DNA from: Alphaproteobacteria bacterium
GTDB lineage: Bacteria > Pseudomonadota > Alphaproteobacteria > Micavibrionales > Micavibrionaceae
Assembly (NCBI GenBank): GCA_028277665.1
Contig: JANQFU010000114.1
Span: forward strand, 1 to 48,936
DNA length: 48,936 nucleotides
Direction: 5' to 3'
Shown: piece after piece, positions 1-8,807 of the stretch
How the letters are laid out: every line of letters starts with the position of its first letter
Numbering within the stretch: position 1 is the first letter of the stretch
Notes under the pieces: model-generated
Database searches by the model: none
Seen by the model: only the letters and a program-made list of their open reading frames with translations
What the model was told of the DNA's origin: nothing
Made by a program: the position numbers and the translations under genes

Positions 1-65
1 TACTTTACCAGCTCCCGAAATTTGGCCTCAGAAAGTTTTGAACTTTTGCAATAGCGATTCTTCAT
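1..65 (-). CDS. IS1595-type transposase, N-terminal fragment cut by the window edge
   Basis: Reading leftwards from an ATG at 65 gives MKNRYCKSSKLSEAKFRELVK before the sequence runs off the window. This resembles the usual N-terminus of IS1595-family DDE transposases (MKNRYYxRSKISExKFR...), which is followed in the family by a helix-turn-helix. Only about 21 codons are visible, so the catalytic domain cannot be checked. A perfect inverted repeat TCTACG-N6-CGTAGA lies just upstream of the start (about 72-89) and may belong to the element end. The family call rests on recall of the family N-terminus and is moderate. Confidence 0.55.
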   Translation of the reverse strand, partial: MKNRYCKSSKLSEAKFRELVK

Positions 66-128
66 GGCCTGTCTACGTTACATCGTAGATCAGACCCTCA
101 ATTAGGCATGATCCACAAAGAATTGAAA

Positions 129-154
129 GATCCCCGCCTTCGCAGGGATAATGA
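129..154. repeat. REP-type palindrome (degenerate)
   Basis: An imperfect copy of the short palindrome GATnCCCGCCTTCGCGGG that recurs in this window. It sits between the transposase fragment and the 3' end of cckA and could act as a transcription end for cckA. No T-run follows it on the minus strand. Confidence 0.5.
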
Positions 155-184
155 AAAAGAGATTTTTCCAGAAGTTCCTATATT

Positions 185-2731
185 TTACGCGCCCTCGTCC
201 AGAGCTTCCTTGACCTTGGCGGCGAGCTGTTTGAGCGTGAAGGGCTTGGGCAGGAACCAGATATTTTCGCCCATGTGGTCCTTGAGTTTTTCTTCGGTAT
301 AACCCGAGATGAAGATGATTTTGAGGGTCGGCATATCTTCACGCAGCCGCCGGACGAGGGTCGGCCCGTCCATGTTCGGCATGATGACGTCGGTGATCAC
401 AAGATCCAGCGACCCGCCGGGCAGGCCCGCAAGCACATTAAGCGCCGCCTCGCCGCTTTCGGCCTGAAAGACCTCGTAGCCCTTGTTGCCGAGCGCCCGC
501 GCCGAGAACGTCCGGACCGCGTCTTCGTCTTCGACGAGCAGAACCCGGGCCGTTCCGGTCAGATCCCCGCCCCGGTCTTCTTCATCGTCGGAAGAGGGCC
601 GGACCGCTTCCTCAACCTCGCTATCAGGGACGACCGGCAGATAAATCTCAAACGTCGCGCCTTTTCCGACCTTGCTTTTTACGCCGAGATATCCGCCGGT
701 CTGCCGGATAATCCCGTAGACGGTCGCCAGGCCGAGCCCCGTCCCCTGTCCGACTTTTTTCGTCGTGAAAAAGGGCTCGAAGATCCGCTCCATATTTTCT
801 CTCGGAATCCCGCACCCGGTATCCTCGACGGCGATCCGGACCCAGTGCCCGGCCGGCATTTCATCGCTGCCGCATTCCATCGGTTCGGCATTGGCGACAT
901 TCGACGTCCGGATCGTCAGATGACCGCCGCCGTCCTCCTCCATCGCATCCCGCGCATTCACGGCCAGATTGATCAGGACCTGCTCCATTTGGCCCTCATC
1001 GACCTTCACAAGACCGATATCCTCTCCGTGCACAACCTCAAGCTCGACATTCGCCCCCAGAAGCCGCCGCAGGAGATACGAAATTTCGGTCAGGATCTCC
1101 GCCACGTCCTGCACGCGCGGGCGAAGCGTCTGCTGGCGCGAAAACGCCAGAAGCTGGCGAACCAGATTCGCCGCGCGGTTCGCGTTCTGCTTGATCTGCA
1201 TGATATCCCCGAAAGACGGGTCTCCCGGCTTGTGCCGCAACAGAAGGAGATCGCAAAACCCGATCATGGCCGTCAGGAGATTGTTAAAATCATGCGCAAC
1301 GCCGCCGGCGAGTTGCCCCACCGCCTGCATTTTCTGGGACTGCGTGAATTGTTGCTCAAGCGTTTTTTGTTCTGTTAGATCAATGAAATGCAAAACAATA
1401 TTATCGCTTCCTTTAAATTTTCTCGCATAAAACTGTACGGATACGTCTTTTTTTCCGCCGTTATGCAACATAATCTCCAGCGGCGCCCCCATCGGCCGGC
1501 CCTGTTCGATCCGGGAGAGGGTCGAGAACACCGTTCCGGAATCGTCATGGTCCAGCAGGGTTTCAAACGATTTGCCCTCGATTTTCTCCGGTGCGCTTCC
1601 GAGCAGCGCGGCCAGAGCCGAATTACAATCCCGGATCACACCGTCCGGATCGACAATCGCGATCCCGAGCGGCGCTTCCTCAAAAAAGCGCTGAAAACGG
1701 TCTTCGGAGGCTTTGAGCGCCTGCCGCATTTCCTTTTCCGTCGTCAGGTCGTGCACAACCGCCCGGGTCCGGACCTTGCCGTCCGGCTCTTTCACAACCG
1801 TCTGGGAGATCGAGGCCAGAAAGACCGTGCCCGCCGGGCCTTTCATCTGAATCTCGCCGATCTGCTTCGGCCCGCCGCCCGGCAGAACGTCGTAGGGCGC
1901 CACGTCTTTCGGCGGGCCGGCCAGAAAAGCATGAAGCGTTCCCGTATTCAGGAGTTTCTGGATATCCACGCCGAGCCAGCGCGCCATCGCCGCGTTCACA
2001 AAAACGAACCGTCCCTCTTCATCGACCGAGAAAAACCCGACCGGAGCGTTATCCGTGAAATCTATCAGTTTTTCGCGTTCTTCAAGAATCGCGCTGTCCA
2101 CGGCCCGCTGCGCCGTGATGTCATCCACGCGCCAGTGCACGACGCCTTCCCAGCCAGAGACCGGCTGGACCGTAATCTGAAGCCATTTTTCGCGACCGTC
2201 CTGTACCGCACACAGCGCAACGGAATCGCTGAGCCCCCGGACAGCCTCATCCATCAGCGCGTAGAAATGCGCTTTGACCTCTTCCTGATTCGGAAACAAC
2301 GCGACCAGAGACTCAAGCCCCGGATTAGGACTTCTGCATAATTGGTTGAATTTGCCGTTATAATAAACCGTCCGACGGTTGCCGTCGATGATCAGCCGCG
2401 CGCCGCGGCTGCCCTCCAGAACCTGGCGGAGCAATTCCCGCTCCCAGCAGGCCGGGGCCAGTCGCGCGCCGATCGTGTGCAGGCCGAATCCGAACAGGCT
2501 CGCCCCGAACAGCGCCCCCGTCACAATCCCGACCGTCTCCCCGGAGACGTGGAGATCTTGTGCAAACAAAACGGCGAGTCCCCCGAATCCGGCATACAGA
2601 ACGACGAGCAACACCGCGCCCCACAGAAACGACACGTGCCCGCCCTTGTTTCCCGCCAGCCGCCACCATCTGAGCGCCCCGACCCGGGGCATTTTGCGGC
2701 GTTCGATAAATTCGGAATGATCGGTTGTCAT
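185..2731 (-). CDS. cckA: Hybrid sensor histidine kinase CckA
   Basis: CckA is the membrane hybrid kinase that, through ChpT, controls phosphorylation of CtrA and CpdR in alphaproteobacteria. Two hydrophobic segments lie near residues 30-80, followed by PAS-like modules and a HisKA domain whose phospho-acceptor is H480 in GGVAHDFNN. The stretch after it (IGFCDLLLLRH, then IKQNANRAANLVRQLLAFSR) is the CckA signature. The ATPase domain shows NLAVNARDAM, DTGCGIP and TGLGLATVYGI. A C-terminal receiver follows, with phospho-acceptor D781 (ITDVIMP) and the conserved KPF lysine. At 848 residues it is somewhat longer than Caulobacter CckA. It follows flhB by 41 nt on the same strand, as in Caulobacter (fliQ-fliR-flhB-cckA), so it is probably co-transcribed with export-gate genes. 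The identification is strong. Confidence 0.93.
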   Translation of the reverse strand: MTTDHSEFIERRKMPRVGALRWWRLAGNKGGHVSFLWGAVLLVVLYAGFGGLAVLFAQDLHVSGETVGIVTGALFGASLFGFGLHTIGARLAPACWERELLRQVLEGSRGARLIIDGNRRTVYYNGKFNQLCRSPNPGLESLVALFPNQEEVKAHFYALMDEAVRGLSDSVALCAVQDGREKWLQITVQPVSGWEGVVHWRVDDITAQRAVDSAILEEREKLIDFTDNAPVGFFSVDEEGRFVFVNAAMARWLGVDIQKLLNTGTLHAFLAGPPKDVAPYDVLPGGGPKQIGEIQMKGPAGTVFLASISQTVVKEPDGKVRTRAVVHDLTTEKEMRQALKASEDRFQRFFEEAPLGIAIVDPDGVIRDCNSALAALLGSAPEKIEGKSFETLLDHDDSGTVFSTLSRIEQGRPMGAPLEIMLHNGGKKDVSVQFYARKFKGSDNIVLHFIDLTEQKTLEQQFTQSQKMQAVGQLAGGVAHDFNNLLTAMIGFCDLLLLRHKPGDPSFGDIMQIKQNANRAANLVRQLLAFSRQQTLRPRVQDVAEILTEISYLLRRLLGANVELEVVHGEDIGLVKVDEGQMEQVLINLAVNARDAMEEDGGGHLTIRTSNVANAEPMECGSDEMPAGHWVRIAVEDTGCGIPRENMERIFEPFFTTKKVGQGTGLGLATVYGIIRQTGGYLGVKSKVGKGATFEIYLPVVPDSEVEEAVRPSSDDEEDRGGDLTGTARVLLVEDEDAVRTFSARALGNKGYEVFQAESGEAALNVLAGLPGGSLDLVITDVIMPNMDGPTLVRRLREDMPTLKIIFISGYTEEKLKDHMGENIWFLPKPFTLKQLAAKVKEALDEGA

Positions 2732-2772
2732 GGTCTTTAGGTTGTATATGCTTTTCCAAGGAAAAGAAAGTG

Positions 2773-3843
2773 TTAGAGCTTTCCTTTCTTGCGGAATACA
2801 AAGGAAATCACTTCGGCGACGGCTTTATAATGCTCGATCGGAATCACTTCGTCCAGTTCAACCGAATCGAACAGAGCCCTTGCAAGCGGCGGATTTTCGA
2901 CGATCTCGACCTCGTTATCGTTGGCGATCTCCCGGATTTTAAGCGCCAGATGGTCCTGCCCCTTTGCTATACAGACCGGCGCTTCCATCTGATCCGGATC
3001 GTATTTCAGCGCAATCGCGAAGTGGGTCGGGTTTGTGATGACGACATCCGCCTCCGGCACGGCCGCCATCATACGCCTGCGTGCCCGTTCGATCCGGAGC
3101 TGACGCAAACGCCCCTTCACATGCGGATCCCCTTCGGATTGTTTATATTCGTCTTTCACTTCCTGCTTGCTCATCCGGAGCTTGCGCATGTGGTCCATTC
3201 TCTGGAACGAGAGATCGATCGCCGCGACGACAACCAGCACGATCAGCACGCCGATCAGCATCCGGATCACGATATGCAGCATTTCATCCAGCAAGAGCGG
3301 CAGCGGAAGACCGACCATATGGTCAATCGCGCCGAGATAGGGGCGCAGGATCATCACGCCGACAACAGAAACCGCCGCGAGTTTCAGGAGCCCTTTCAAA
3401 AACTCCATCAGGGATCGCCGGGAGAACAGGCGTTTAAATCCTGAGATCGGCGAGATTTTGCTGAGTTTCGGTGTGATGGCTTCCACCGAAAAAAGCGGAC
3501 CGACCTGCCCGAACGGTCCGATAAAGGCGATCGCCATCAGAAAGAGCAACGGCAAAAACAGAATTTTGACGACCTCAAAAAAGGATTGCCCCAGAATCTG
3601 CTCCGCGCCGCCCGGCATCGTCGGCAGGCCGTGCGCAAATTCGATATAGGTTTTCAGATGCGTCTCCAGGTCTCCGAGAACCCCGCGCGACATGAAGGCG
3701 AGCAACATCGTTCCGGCAAAAATCATCAGCCAGTTGTTCACCTCCCGGCTGAGGGCGACCTGCCCTTTCTTACGCGATTCCTCTATGCGTTTTCGGGTCG
3801 GATCTTCCGTCTTCTGGGAATCGTCCTGCTCCGCGTCACTCAT
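2773..3843 (-). CDS. flhB: Flagellar export switch protein FlhB
   Basis: FlhB is an inner-membrane component of the flagellar type III export gate and switches substrate class from rod/hook to filament. The 356-residue protein has the family N-terminus (KTEDPTRKRIEESRKKGQV), four hydrophobic segments, and the autocleavage motif NPTH at residues 271-274. A cytoplasmic C-terminal domain ends in VAEVISFVFRKK. Length and motif positions match the family. It lies 18 nt downstream of fliR and 41 nt upstream of cckA. A separate gene at 8045 encodes a protein like the C-terminal domain only. Confidence 0.96.
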   Translation of the reverse strand: MSDAEQDDSQKTEDPTRKRIEESRKKGQVALSREVNNWLMIFAGTMLLAFMSRGVLGDLETHLKTYIEFAHGLPTMPGGAEQILGQSFFEVVKILFLPLLFLMAIAFIGPFGQVGPLFSVEAITPKLSKISPISGFKRLFSRRSLMEFLKGLLKLAAVSVVGVMILRPYLGAIDHMVGLPLPLLLDEMLHIVIRMLIGVLIVLVVVAAIDLSFQRMDHMRKLRMSKQEVKDEYKQSEGDPHVKGRLRQLRIERARRRMMAAVPEADVVITNPTHFAIALKYDPDQMEAPVCIAKGQDHLALKIREIANDNEVEIVENPPLARALFDSVELDEVIPIEHYKAVAEVISFVFRKKGKL

Positions 3844-3861
3844 CGCCGGTCCCCAGCCCCG

Positions 3862-4641
3862 TCATATCGAAAAGAAAAACAGCATCCCGTCCTCAAACCG
3901 GTGCAGCCAGAACATGAAAATCGCCGCGACCGTCAGGGACATGACCAGAAACGATAACAGGATCTGGACCGGAATCGCCAGCAGGAAAACCTGCACCTGC
4001 GGCATCAAACGCGTCAGAACCCCCATCCCGATATACAGCATCATCGAGACGATCAGGAACGGCGCGGCAATCTGCACCCCGATTTTGAAGGCCTGATTGA
4101 CCGTCCGGGATATTACTTCCGCCATACCGCCCGGATCCGGCACCCCGCCGACCGGAAACATCCCATAGGATTCCAGAAGCCCGGCAAACAGGAGATGATG
4201 CAGATTGGCCGCGAACATCAAGACAACCCCGGTTACCGACAACATCGCGCCGACAATCGATCCCTGTGTTGAGAAGGCGGGGTTGAAAATCTGGGCGTTG
4301 CCGAGCCCCGACTGCATCGAGATCAGCATCCCCGCCGTATCGAGCGCCGTAATCAGAATCCGCGCAACCGTCCCGAAGAACAGGCCGATAATAAACTCCA
4401 TCACAATCAGCGTGATCAGAACCGGCCCGCCGGGCAGGTTTTCCGGAAGATGGGCGCTGACCATCGGGAAGAGCACCAGCGAAAGCCCGAGCGCGATATA
4501 GAGGCGGACTTTCTGGGGCGTGAACGAATCGCCGACGCCCGGCATGATCATTGCCGCCGCGCCGATCCGCACGAAGCACAGGATAAACCCCATGACGCCC
4601 GTGGCTAAAAACTGTTCCAGAGAGATTATGTCCGGGAACAT
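3862..4641 (-). CDS. fliR: Flagellar export protein FliR
   Basis: FliR is an integral membrane subunit of the flagellar export gate (FliP-FliQ-FliR core). The 259-residue protein is almost entirely hydrophobic. It opens with an amphipathic helix and the family segment GFILCFVRIGAAAMIMPG. The central ALDTAGMLISMQSGLGNAQIFNP... region is characteristic (in FliR/YscT, the segment around GxxIDxxxG). Position between fliQ (12 nt upstream) and flhB (18 nt downstream) supports the call. Codon use resembles the neighbours. Confidence 0.94.
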   Translation of the reverse strand: MFPDIISLEQFLATGVMGFILCFVRIGAAAMIMPGVGDSFTPQKVRLYIALGLSLVLFPMVSAHLPENLPGGPVLITLIVMEFIIGLFFGTVARILITALDTAGMLISMQSGLGNAQIFNPAFSTQGSIVGAMLSVTGVVLMFAANLHHLLFAGLLESYGMFPVGGVPDPGGMAEVISRTVNQAFKIGVQIAAPFLIVSMMLYIGMGVLTRLMPQVQVFLLAIPVQILLSFLVMSLTVAAIFMFWLHRFEDGMLFFFSI

Positions 4642-4653
4642 CTGGGTGCCGCC

Positions 4654-4923
4654 TTACATTCCCCCGGCGACGATCTTGTCGGCGAGGACCATCATGAAAT
4701 CCATTAAAAGTGTCGCCATCATCGGCAAAAACAGGAAAAGCGCAAAAAAGATCGCCAGAATTTTCGGCACGAAAACCAGAGTCACTTCCTGAATTTGCGT
4801 CAAAGCCTGCAGCAATGCCACGGACACGCCGACAACGAGCCCGACAAGCATCACCGGCGCGCCAACCTGAATCGTGACGAGGATCGCCTGTCTGACCGTT
4901 TCGATGATTTCCGTTTCATTCAT
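4654..4923 (-). CDS. fliQ: Flagellar export protein FliQ
   Basis: FliQ is a small two-helix membrane subunit of the export gate. The 89-residue length is normal. The first hairpin helix covers about residues 12-38 (VTIQVGAPVMLVGLVVG) and the second about 52-76. The family segment LLQALTQIQEVTLVFVPK lies between them. The gene begins 35 nt downstream of the fhs stop rather than next to fliE, where it usually sits in this order (flgBC-fliE-fliQR-flhB). Confidence 0.95.
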   Translation of the reverse strand: MNETEIIETVRQAILVTIQVGAPVMLVGLVVGVSVALLQALTQIQEVTLVFVPKILAIFFALFLFLPMMATLLMDFMMVLADKIVAGGM

Positions 4924-4958
4924 AGGCGCAGGGTAGCACTCTTTTTCTGCGTTTGCAT

Positions 4959-6665
4959 TTAAAACAAGCCGTATATTCCGCCATTTTCATCGAGGCCGAT
5001 GTCGCAGGCGGCGGGGCGTCCGGGCAGGCCCGGCATCGTCACGATCTCGCCGCAGAGCGCAACGACGAACCCGGCCCCTGCGGACAGGCGGACGTCACGA
5101 ACATGAAAGGCATGCCCGTCCGGTGCGCCGGACACTGCCGGGTCCGTGCTGAAGCTCGCCGGGGTTTTGGCCATACAGACGGGGAGATGCCCGTAGCCCG
5201 CCTCTTCCCATTTTTTGAGACGCTTGAGGACTTTCGGGTCGGCACTGACCTCCCCCGCATGATAGAGCGTTTTTGCAATCGCCGTCATCTTTGCGAAGAG
5301 AGGCATCTCCGGGCTGTAGGGGCGTGTGATCTCTGGCGGGGCGGATTTCCGGCGGCCTTCGACCACGTCGACAACCGCTTGTGCAAGGTCTTGCGCGCCT
5401 TTGCCGCCCTCGGCCCAGTGCGTGCAGCGGACCGCGCGCACATCGCGCGCCTCACACAAGGTCTCCAGAACCGCGGTTTCCTCTTCGGTATCCGCCGGGA
5501 AGCGATTCATCGCGACAACGGGCGTTAATCCGAAGCGCTCCAGATTATCCAGATGCCGCGCAAGGTTTACAAAACCTTTGCGCACGGCGTCCGGATCCGG
5601 TTTCCCAAGATCGGCTTTGGCGACGCCGCCATGCATTTTCAGGGCCCGGATTGTCGAGACGACCACGGCCGCGTCCGGCGAGAACCCTCCCGCCGGGCCC
5701 GCAATATCGAGAAATTTCTCGGCGCCGAGATCCGCGCCGAACCCGGCTTCCGTGACCGTATAATCCCCAAGAGCCCGGGCGGCGTTTGTCGCGATGACGG
5801 AGTTGCAGCCATGGGCGATATTGGCAAACGGACCGCCATGAATGAAGGCCGGCGTGCCCTCCAGCGTTTGAACCAGATTCGGGGCCAGCGCATCCCGGAG
5901 GAGTGCAGCCATTGCGCCCGCCGCGCCGAGATCTCCTGCGGTGACCGGTGTCCCGTCCCGGCTTTCGGCAACGACCATTTTCGCCAGACGTTCCTGAAGA
6001 TCCGCCAGATCTTGTGACAGGCAGAACACAGCCATCGTCTCGGCGGCGACCGTAATGTCAAACGCGCTTTCGCGCGGGATCCCGCCGCCCATCGGGGCGT
6101 CGAGCCCCTGTACGATATGGCGCAGAGAGCGGTCGTTCATATCCACAGCCCGGTTCCAGCGGATTTTGCGCGGGTCGATATTTTTTTCGTTTCCCCAGTG
6201 AAGATGGTTATCGATCATCGCGGCCAGAAGGTTTGTCGCCGCGCCGATGGCGTGCAGATCTCCTGTGAAATGGAGATTGATCGCTTCCATCGGGAGGACT
6301 TGCGCATATCCGCCGCCGGTCGCCCCGCCCTTGACGCCGAAGCACGGACCGAGCGACGGCTCCCGCAGAGCCAGCACCGCCTCTTTGCCAATCCGGCGCA
6401 GACCGTCGGCAAGCCCGACAGACGTCGTGGTCTTCCCTTCCCCGGCCGGTGTCGGCGACATTGCCGTCACAAGGATGAGCTTGCCGCCCTTGCGCGGTTT
6501 TTGATCCTTAAGCCATCCGAGATCGACTTTCGCGATTATTTTTCCGTACGGCTGCAGAACCTCTTCGGGAATTCCGGCCTTGTCTGCAATTTCTGAAACC
6601 GGACGGGGGGTCGCGGCGCGGGCGATATCGATATCGGTCATAGGCTTGGTTATGGGCGTGGTCAT
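4959..6665 (-). CDS. fhs: Formate-tetrahydrofolate ligase
   Basis: The enzyme makes 10-formyl-tetrahydrofolate from formate, ATP and tetrahydrofolate in the cytoplasm. The 568-residue product shows the family nucleotide-binding loop [10 protein letters not shown] at residues 71-80, then [20 protein letters not shown] (a family signature) and [19 protein letters not shown]. Length is near the usual ~556. The sequence looks intact. It is oddly placed between fliE and fliQ, on the same strand, with a REP palindrome in the fliE-fhs gap and only 35 nt before fliQ. It may therefore be read with the flagellar operon, which is an inference from spacing. Confidence 0.95.
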   Translation of the reverse strand: MTTPITKPMTDIDIARAATPRPVSEIADKAGIPEEVLQPYGKIIAKVDLGWLKDQKPRKGGKLILVTAMSPTPAGEGKTTTSVGLADGLRRIGKEAVLALREPSLGPCFGVKGGATGGGYAQVLPMEAINLHFTGDLHAIGAATNLLAAMIDNHLHWGNEKNIDPRKIRWNRAVDMNDRSLRHIVQGLDAPMGGGIPRESAFDITVAAETMAVFCLSQDLADLQERLAKMVVAESRDGTPVTAGDLGAAGAMAALLRDALAPNLVQTLEGTPAFIHGGPFANIAHGCNSVIATNAARALGDYTVTEAGFGADLGAEKFLDIAGPAGGFSPDAAVVVSTIRALKMHGGVAKADLGKPDPDAVRKGFVNLARHLDNLERFGLTPVVAMNRFPADTEEETAVLETLCEARDVRAVRCTHWAEGGKGAQDLAQAVVDVVEGRRKSAPPEITRPYSPEMPLFAKMTAIAKTLYHAGEVSADPKVLKRLKKWEEAGYGHLPVCMAKTPASFSTDPAVSGAPDGHAFHVRDVRLSAGAGFVVALCGEIVTMPGLPGRPAACDIGLDENGGIYGLF

Positions 6666-6702
6666 GGGCGGCGTTCCATTTTGCTGAATCAGGTCTGAGA
6701 AA

Positions 6703-6727
6703 GATTCCCGCCTTCGCGGGAATGACG
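6703..6727. repeat. REP-type palindrome between fliE and fhs
   Basis: A hairpin-forming copy of the recurring element (GATTCCCGCCTTCGCGGGAA, then TGACG), perfectly self-complementary over CCCGC/GCGGG with its flanking bases. It marks the junction where fhs interrupts the usual fliE-fliQ order and may act on mRNA stability or termination. Confidence 0.7.
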
Positions 6728-6783
6728 ATCCCTCTTTTATTCCTATTTGAATTCAGCAGAGTAACGCCGCGGGGGCGAATTGT

Positions 6784-7098
6784 CTATATCGGCATTTGCA
6801 TGATGTCTTTATAGGCACTGACGAGCTTGTCCCGCACGGCGACGACCTGCTGGAGGGTCAGTTCCGCCGCGGTCACGGCCTGTACGACATCGGGAAGGGT
6901 TGCCTCTCCCACGACGGCTTTTTGGGCCATTTCATCGCCCTGCCTCAAGGTCTGGATCGAGGACTGTGCTGCATCGCGGATAAATGCGCCGAAATCCGAG
7001 GCATTATGCTCCCCGTCCGTCCCGGCGATTTTTGCCGAGGCCGTATTCTTGTAGGCATTTATTGCCGCTACGGGGTCTGAAATCGGTCCTGCCACCAT
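6784..7098 (-). CDS. fliE: Flagellar hook-basal body protein FliE
   Basis: FliE joins the MS-ring to the rod and is an early export substrate. The 104-residue protein has a variable N-terminus and the conserved C-terminal half: FGAFIRDAAQSSIQTLRQGDEMAQKAVVG, then VVQAVTAAELTLQQVVAVRDKLVSAYKDIMQMPI (quoted here as successive parts of the family pattern). Length is typical. It lies 30 nt after flgC in the flgB-flgC-fliE order. Confidence 0.95.
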   Translation of the reverse strand: MVAGPISDPVAAINAYKNTASAKIAGTDGEHNASDFGAFIRDAAQSSIQTLRQGDEMAQKAVVGEATLPDVVQAVTAAELTLQQVVAVRDKLVSAYKDIMQMPI

Positions 7099-7128
7099 AA
7101 TACCGTCCTCCTGATTTATAGTTTACCG

Positions 7129-7545
7129 TCAGGCCTCGATCATCGCAATCGTTCTTTCGGCCATGCTGCGTGACTGGGTCATCATCCCGAGATTGGCCTC
7201 ATAGGATCTTTGGGCCTCGCGCATATCCATCATCTCCACGAGTGTGTTCACGTTCGGCATTTTCACGAACCCGTTTTCATCCGCGCCCGGGTGATCGGGC
7301 ATGTATTTCAACGGATAAGGGGTTTTTGTGTCCTGATTGATCTCTTCGACCTGAACCGTCCGGATCCCTTCCTGGCGGTTCATTTCGTTTTTGAACGTGA
7401 TAATCTGGCGCGTATACGGATCTTCATCCGGCATCGTCGCCGCCGTGTTCGCGTTGGCAATGTTTTCGGAGATCACCTCGATCCGCGAGCCCTGCGCGCG
7501 CATCCCCATCGCCGAAATCGCCAGTGCATTGTACATATCACTCAT
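7129..7545 (-). CDS. flgC: Flagellar proximal rod protein FlgC
   Basis: FlgC is a proximal rod subunit exported through the flagellar apparatus. The 138-residue protein carries the rod/hook N-terminal motif (MGMRAQGSRIEVISENIANANT, in parts) and the C-terminal helix with NTLVEMMDMREAQRSYEANL, which pack together in axial proteins. The length is standard. It is 20 nt downstream of flgB. Confidence 0.96.
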   Translation of the reverse strand: MSDMYNALAISAMGMRAQGSRIEVISENIANANTAATMPDEDPYTRQIITFKNEMNRQEGIRTVQVEEINQDTKTPYPLKYMPDHPGADENGFVKMPNVNTLVEMMDMREAQRSYEANLGMMTQSRSMAERTIAMIEA

Positions 7546-7565
7546 TATTCATCTCCCTTTGTTTT

Positions 7566-7973
7566 TTACTGCGCCCGGCCGAGAGCCATGCGCATCATCG
7601 ACACGTTCTTTTGGTACAGACCTGTAATCAGGCGATAATCCATCTGTGTTTTTGCCGAGAGAATCAGTTGTTCTTCCATCACGACCGAGTTTCCGGCAGG
7701 CGCGACTTCGTAGGTTTCTTTCGCTTTCCTGTCTTTCGGGTCCTGAATGCTGTTCGCTGTGGGCATGTGCATCGCGTTCGTCGTCTCCAGACGGACGTTG
7801 TTCTTGCCGGTTTTGTCGAGGACCCGCCCGAAATCAGGAGCCACAACATCGTTCGGACGGTAATTCGGCGTATCGCTGTTTGCGATGTTCTGCGAGATCA
7901 CCTCCTGACGCTTGTTGAGATATCCCATTTTGGCCCCCATGGCCTGAAACAAACCGAGATTCTGGATCGTCAT
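7566..7973 (-). CDS. flgB: Flagellar proximal rod protein FlgB
   Basis: FlgB is a proximal rod subunit. The 135-residue product has the N-terminal rod motif (RQEVISQNIANSDTPNYRPND) and the C-terminal LILSAKTQMDYRLITGLYQK helix. It is the first gene of the minus-strand operon that continues to flgC, fliE and the export-gate genes. A close match to the sigma-54 promoter consensus lies 46-60 nt upstream of the start codon (8019-8033), so transcription probably depends on RpoN. Confidence 0.96.
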   Translation of the reverse strand: MTIQNLGLFQAMGAKMGYLNKRQEVISQNIANSDTPNYRPNDVVAPDFGRVLDKTGKNNVRLETTNAMHMPTANSIQDPKDRKAKETYEVAPAGNSVVMEEQLILSAKTQMDYRLITGLYQKNVSMMRMALGRAQ

Positions 7974-8018
7974 TGCGTTCTATCCCATTCCCTGTTTAAA
8001 TTCTCCGGTTCCTTCGTT

Positions 8019-8033
8019 GCATAAACCGTGCCA
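8019..8033 (-). promoter_or_regulatory. Sigma-54 (-24/-12) promoter of flgB operon
   Basis: On the minus strand the sequence TGGCACGGTTTATGC has GG and GC separated by exactly 10 nt and matches the consensus TGGCACG-N4-TTGC at nearly every position. The predicted transcription start (~8007) leaves a leader of about 35 nt before flgB. The site sits only 12 nt upstream of the divergent ATG at 8045, so the two transcription units share this short region. Confidence 0.8.
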
Positions 8034-8044
8034 GATGATCGCCC

Positions 8045-8512
8045 ATGACAGACCGCGACCGAAAATCACGCCCCGAGCCCACCCCCGGATCCCGTCTCGG
8101 GCCTGACGTCTTCGACCGCAGCGACCTTGGCCGGGATTACCGGAAAGAGGATCCCCTCGCCCCGCTCAATCCCGGCGAAAAACCCCGCCGCCAGACAGCC
8201 GTCGCCATCCGGGATGCGGCACAGCCCGAAGACCTTCCGGAAATTATCGCCTCCGGGCGCGGGCATCTTGCCGAAGAAATCCTGAAAATCGCCTTTGAGA
8301 ACGATGTTAAAGTCCGCAAGGATGCGGCGCTCGCCGAGATTCTGGCCAGCGTCGATCTCGACAGCCCCATTCCCAACGAAGCCTTTATGGCCGTGGCGGA
8401 AATTTTAAGCTATGTTTATCAGGCGAACGGCATGCCCGATCCGTTTAACGCGGTTCTGGACCCGGGCCGGGCCGCAGACACAACACAGACTCAAGGAAAG
8501 CCGACATCATGA
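8045..8512 (+). CDS. Soluble FlhB C-terminal-domain-like protein
   Basis: A 155-residue protein with a charged, proline-rich N-terminus (about 1-65) and a C-terminal domain (about 70-145) that aligns with the cytoplasmic end of FlhB. Compare GHLAEEILKIAFENDVKV here with DHLALKIREIANDNEVEI in FlhB, and VAEILSYVY with VAEVISFVF. It has no membrane segments and no NPTH autocleavage site. Known relatives are the FhlB/YlqH-type proteins, which can stand in for the cleaved FlhB C-terminal part in export-gate function. It is first in a four-gene run that ends with fliP. The start has no obvious ribosome site. Confidence 0.75.
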   Translation: MTDRDRKSRPEPTPGSRLGPDVFDRSDLGRDYRKEDPLAPLNPGEKPRRQTAVAIRDAAQPEDLPEIIASGRGHLAEEILKIAFENDVKVRKDAALAEILASVDLDSPIPNEAFMAVAEILSYVYQANGMPDPFNAVLDPGRAADTTQTQGKPTS

Positions 8513-8802
8513 CAGCAGAGGACAGCGCCAAAATCGACGCCTATAACGCACAGCTCGAGCAGATGACCGGGCTTGTCCGGGACACAATCACGAAAGTTCA
8601 AAACGGCGAAGATATCGACCTCGGCGACCTCGATGAACAGGTCGGCGCGCTTTGCGAAGAGATTGCCGATTCCCGCCCGGAAATCGCGCAGCAGGTGACC
8701 TCGAAAATGTCGACGCTGATTTCCTCTCTCGAAGAGCTCGCGCAGATCCTGAGCGAACATGCCGCGGATGAAGATGAGGGTGAAGACGAAGACGAAAGTT
8801 GA
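8509..8802 (+). CDS. Small acidic protein of the fliOP operon, unknown function
   Basis: A 97-residue, strongly acidic, probably helical protein with no recognised family. Its start overlaps the stop of the preceding gene (ATGA), and it ends 5 nt before the likely fliO start, so it is translationally coupled inside a flagellar operon. The last dozen residues are mostly Asp and Glu. There is no signal peptide or membrane segment. Its size and composition would suit an export chaperone or regulator, but that is only inference from position. Confidence 0.7.
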   Translation: MTAEDSAKIDAYNAQLEQMTGLVRDTITKVQNGEDIDLGDLDEQVGALCEEIADSRPEIAQQVTSKMSTLISSLEELAQILSEHAADEDEGEDEDES

Positions 8803-8807
8803 TTATC

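Noticed and set aside
275..2740. Long ORFs on the plus strand opposite cckA
   Set aside because: They mirror the codon structure of cckA in a GC-rich gene. Their products are low-complexity and match no family, while cckA has clear domains.
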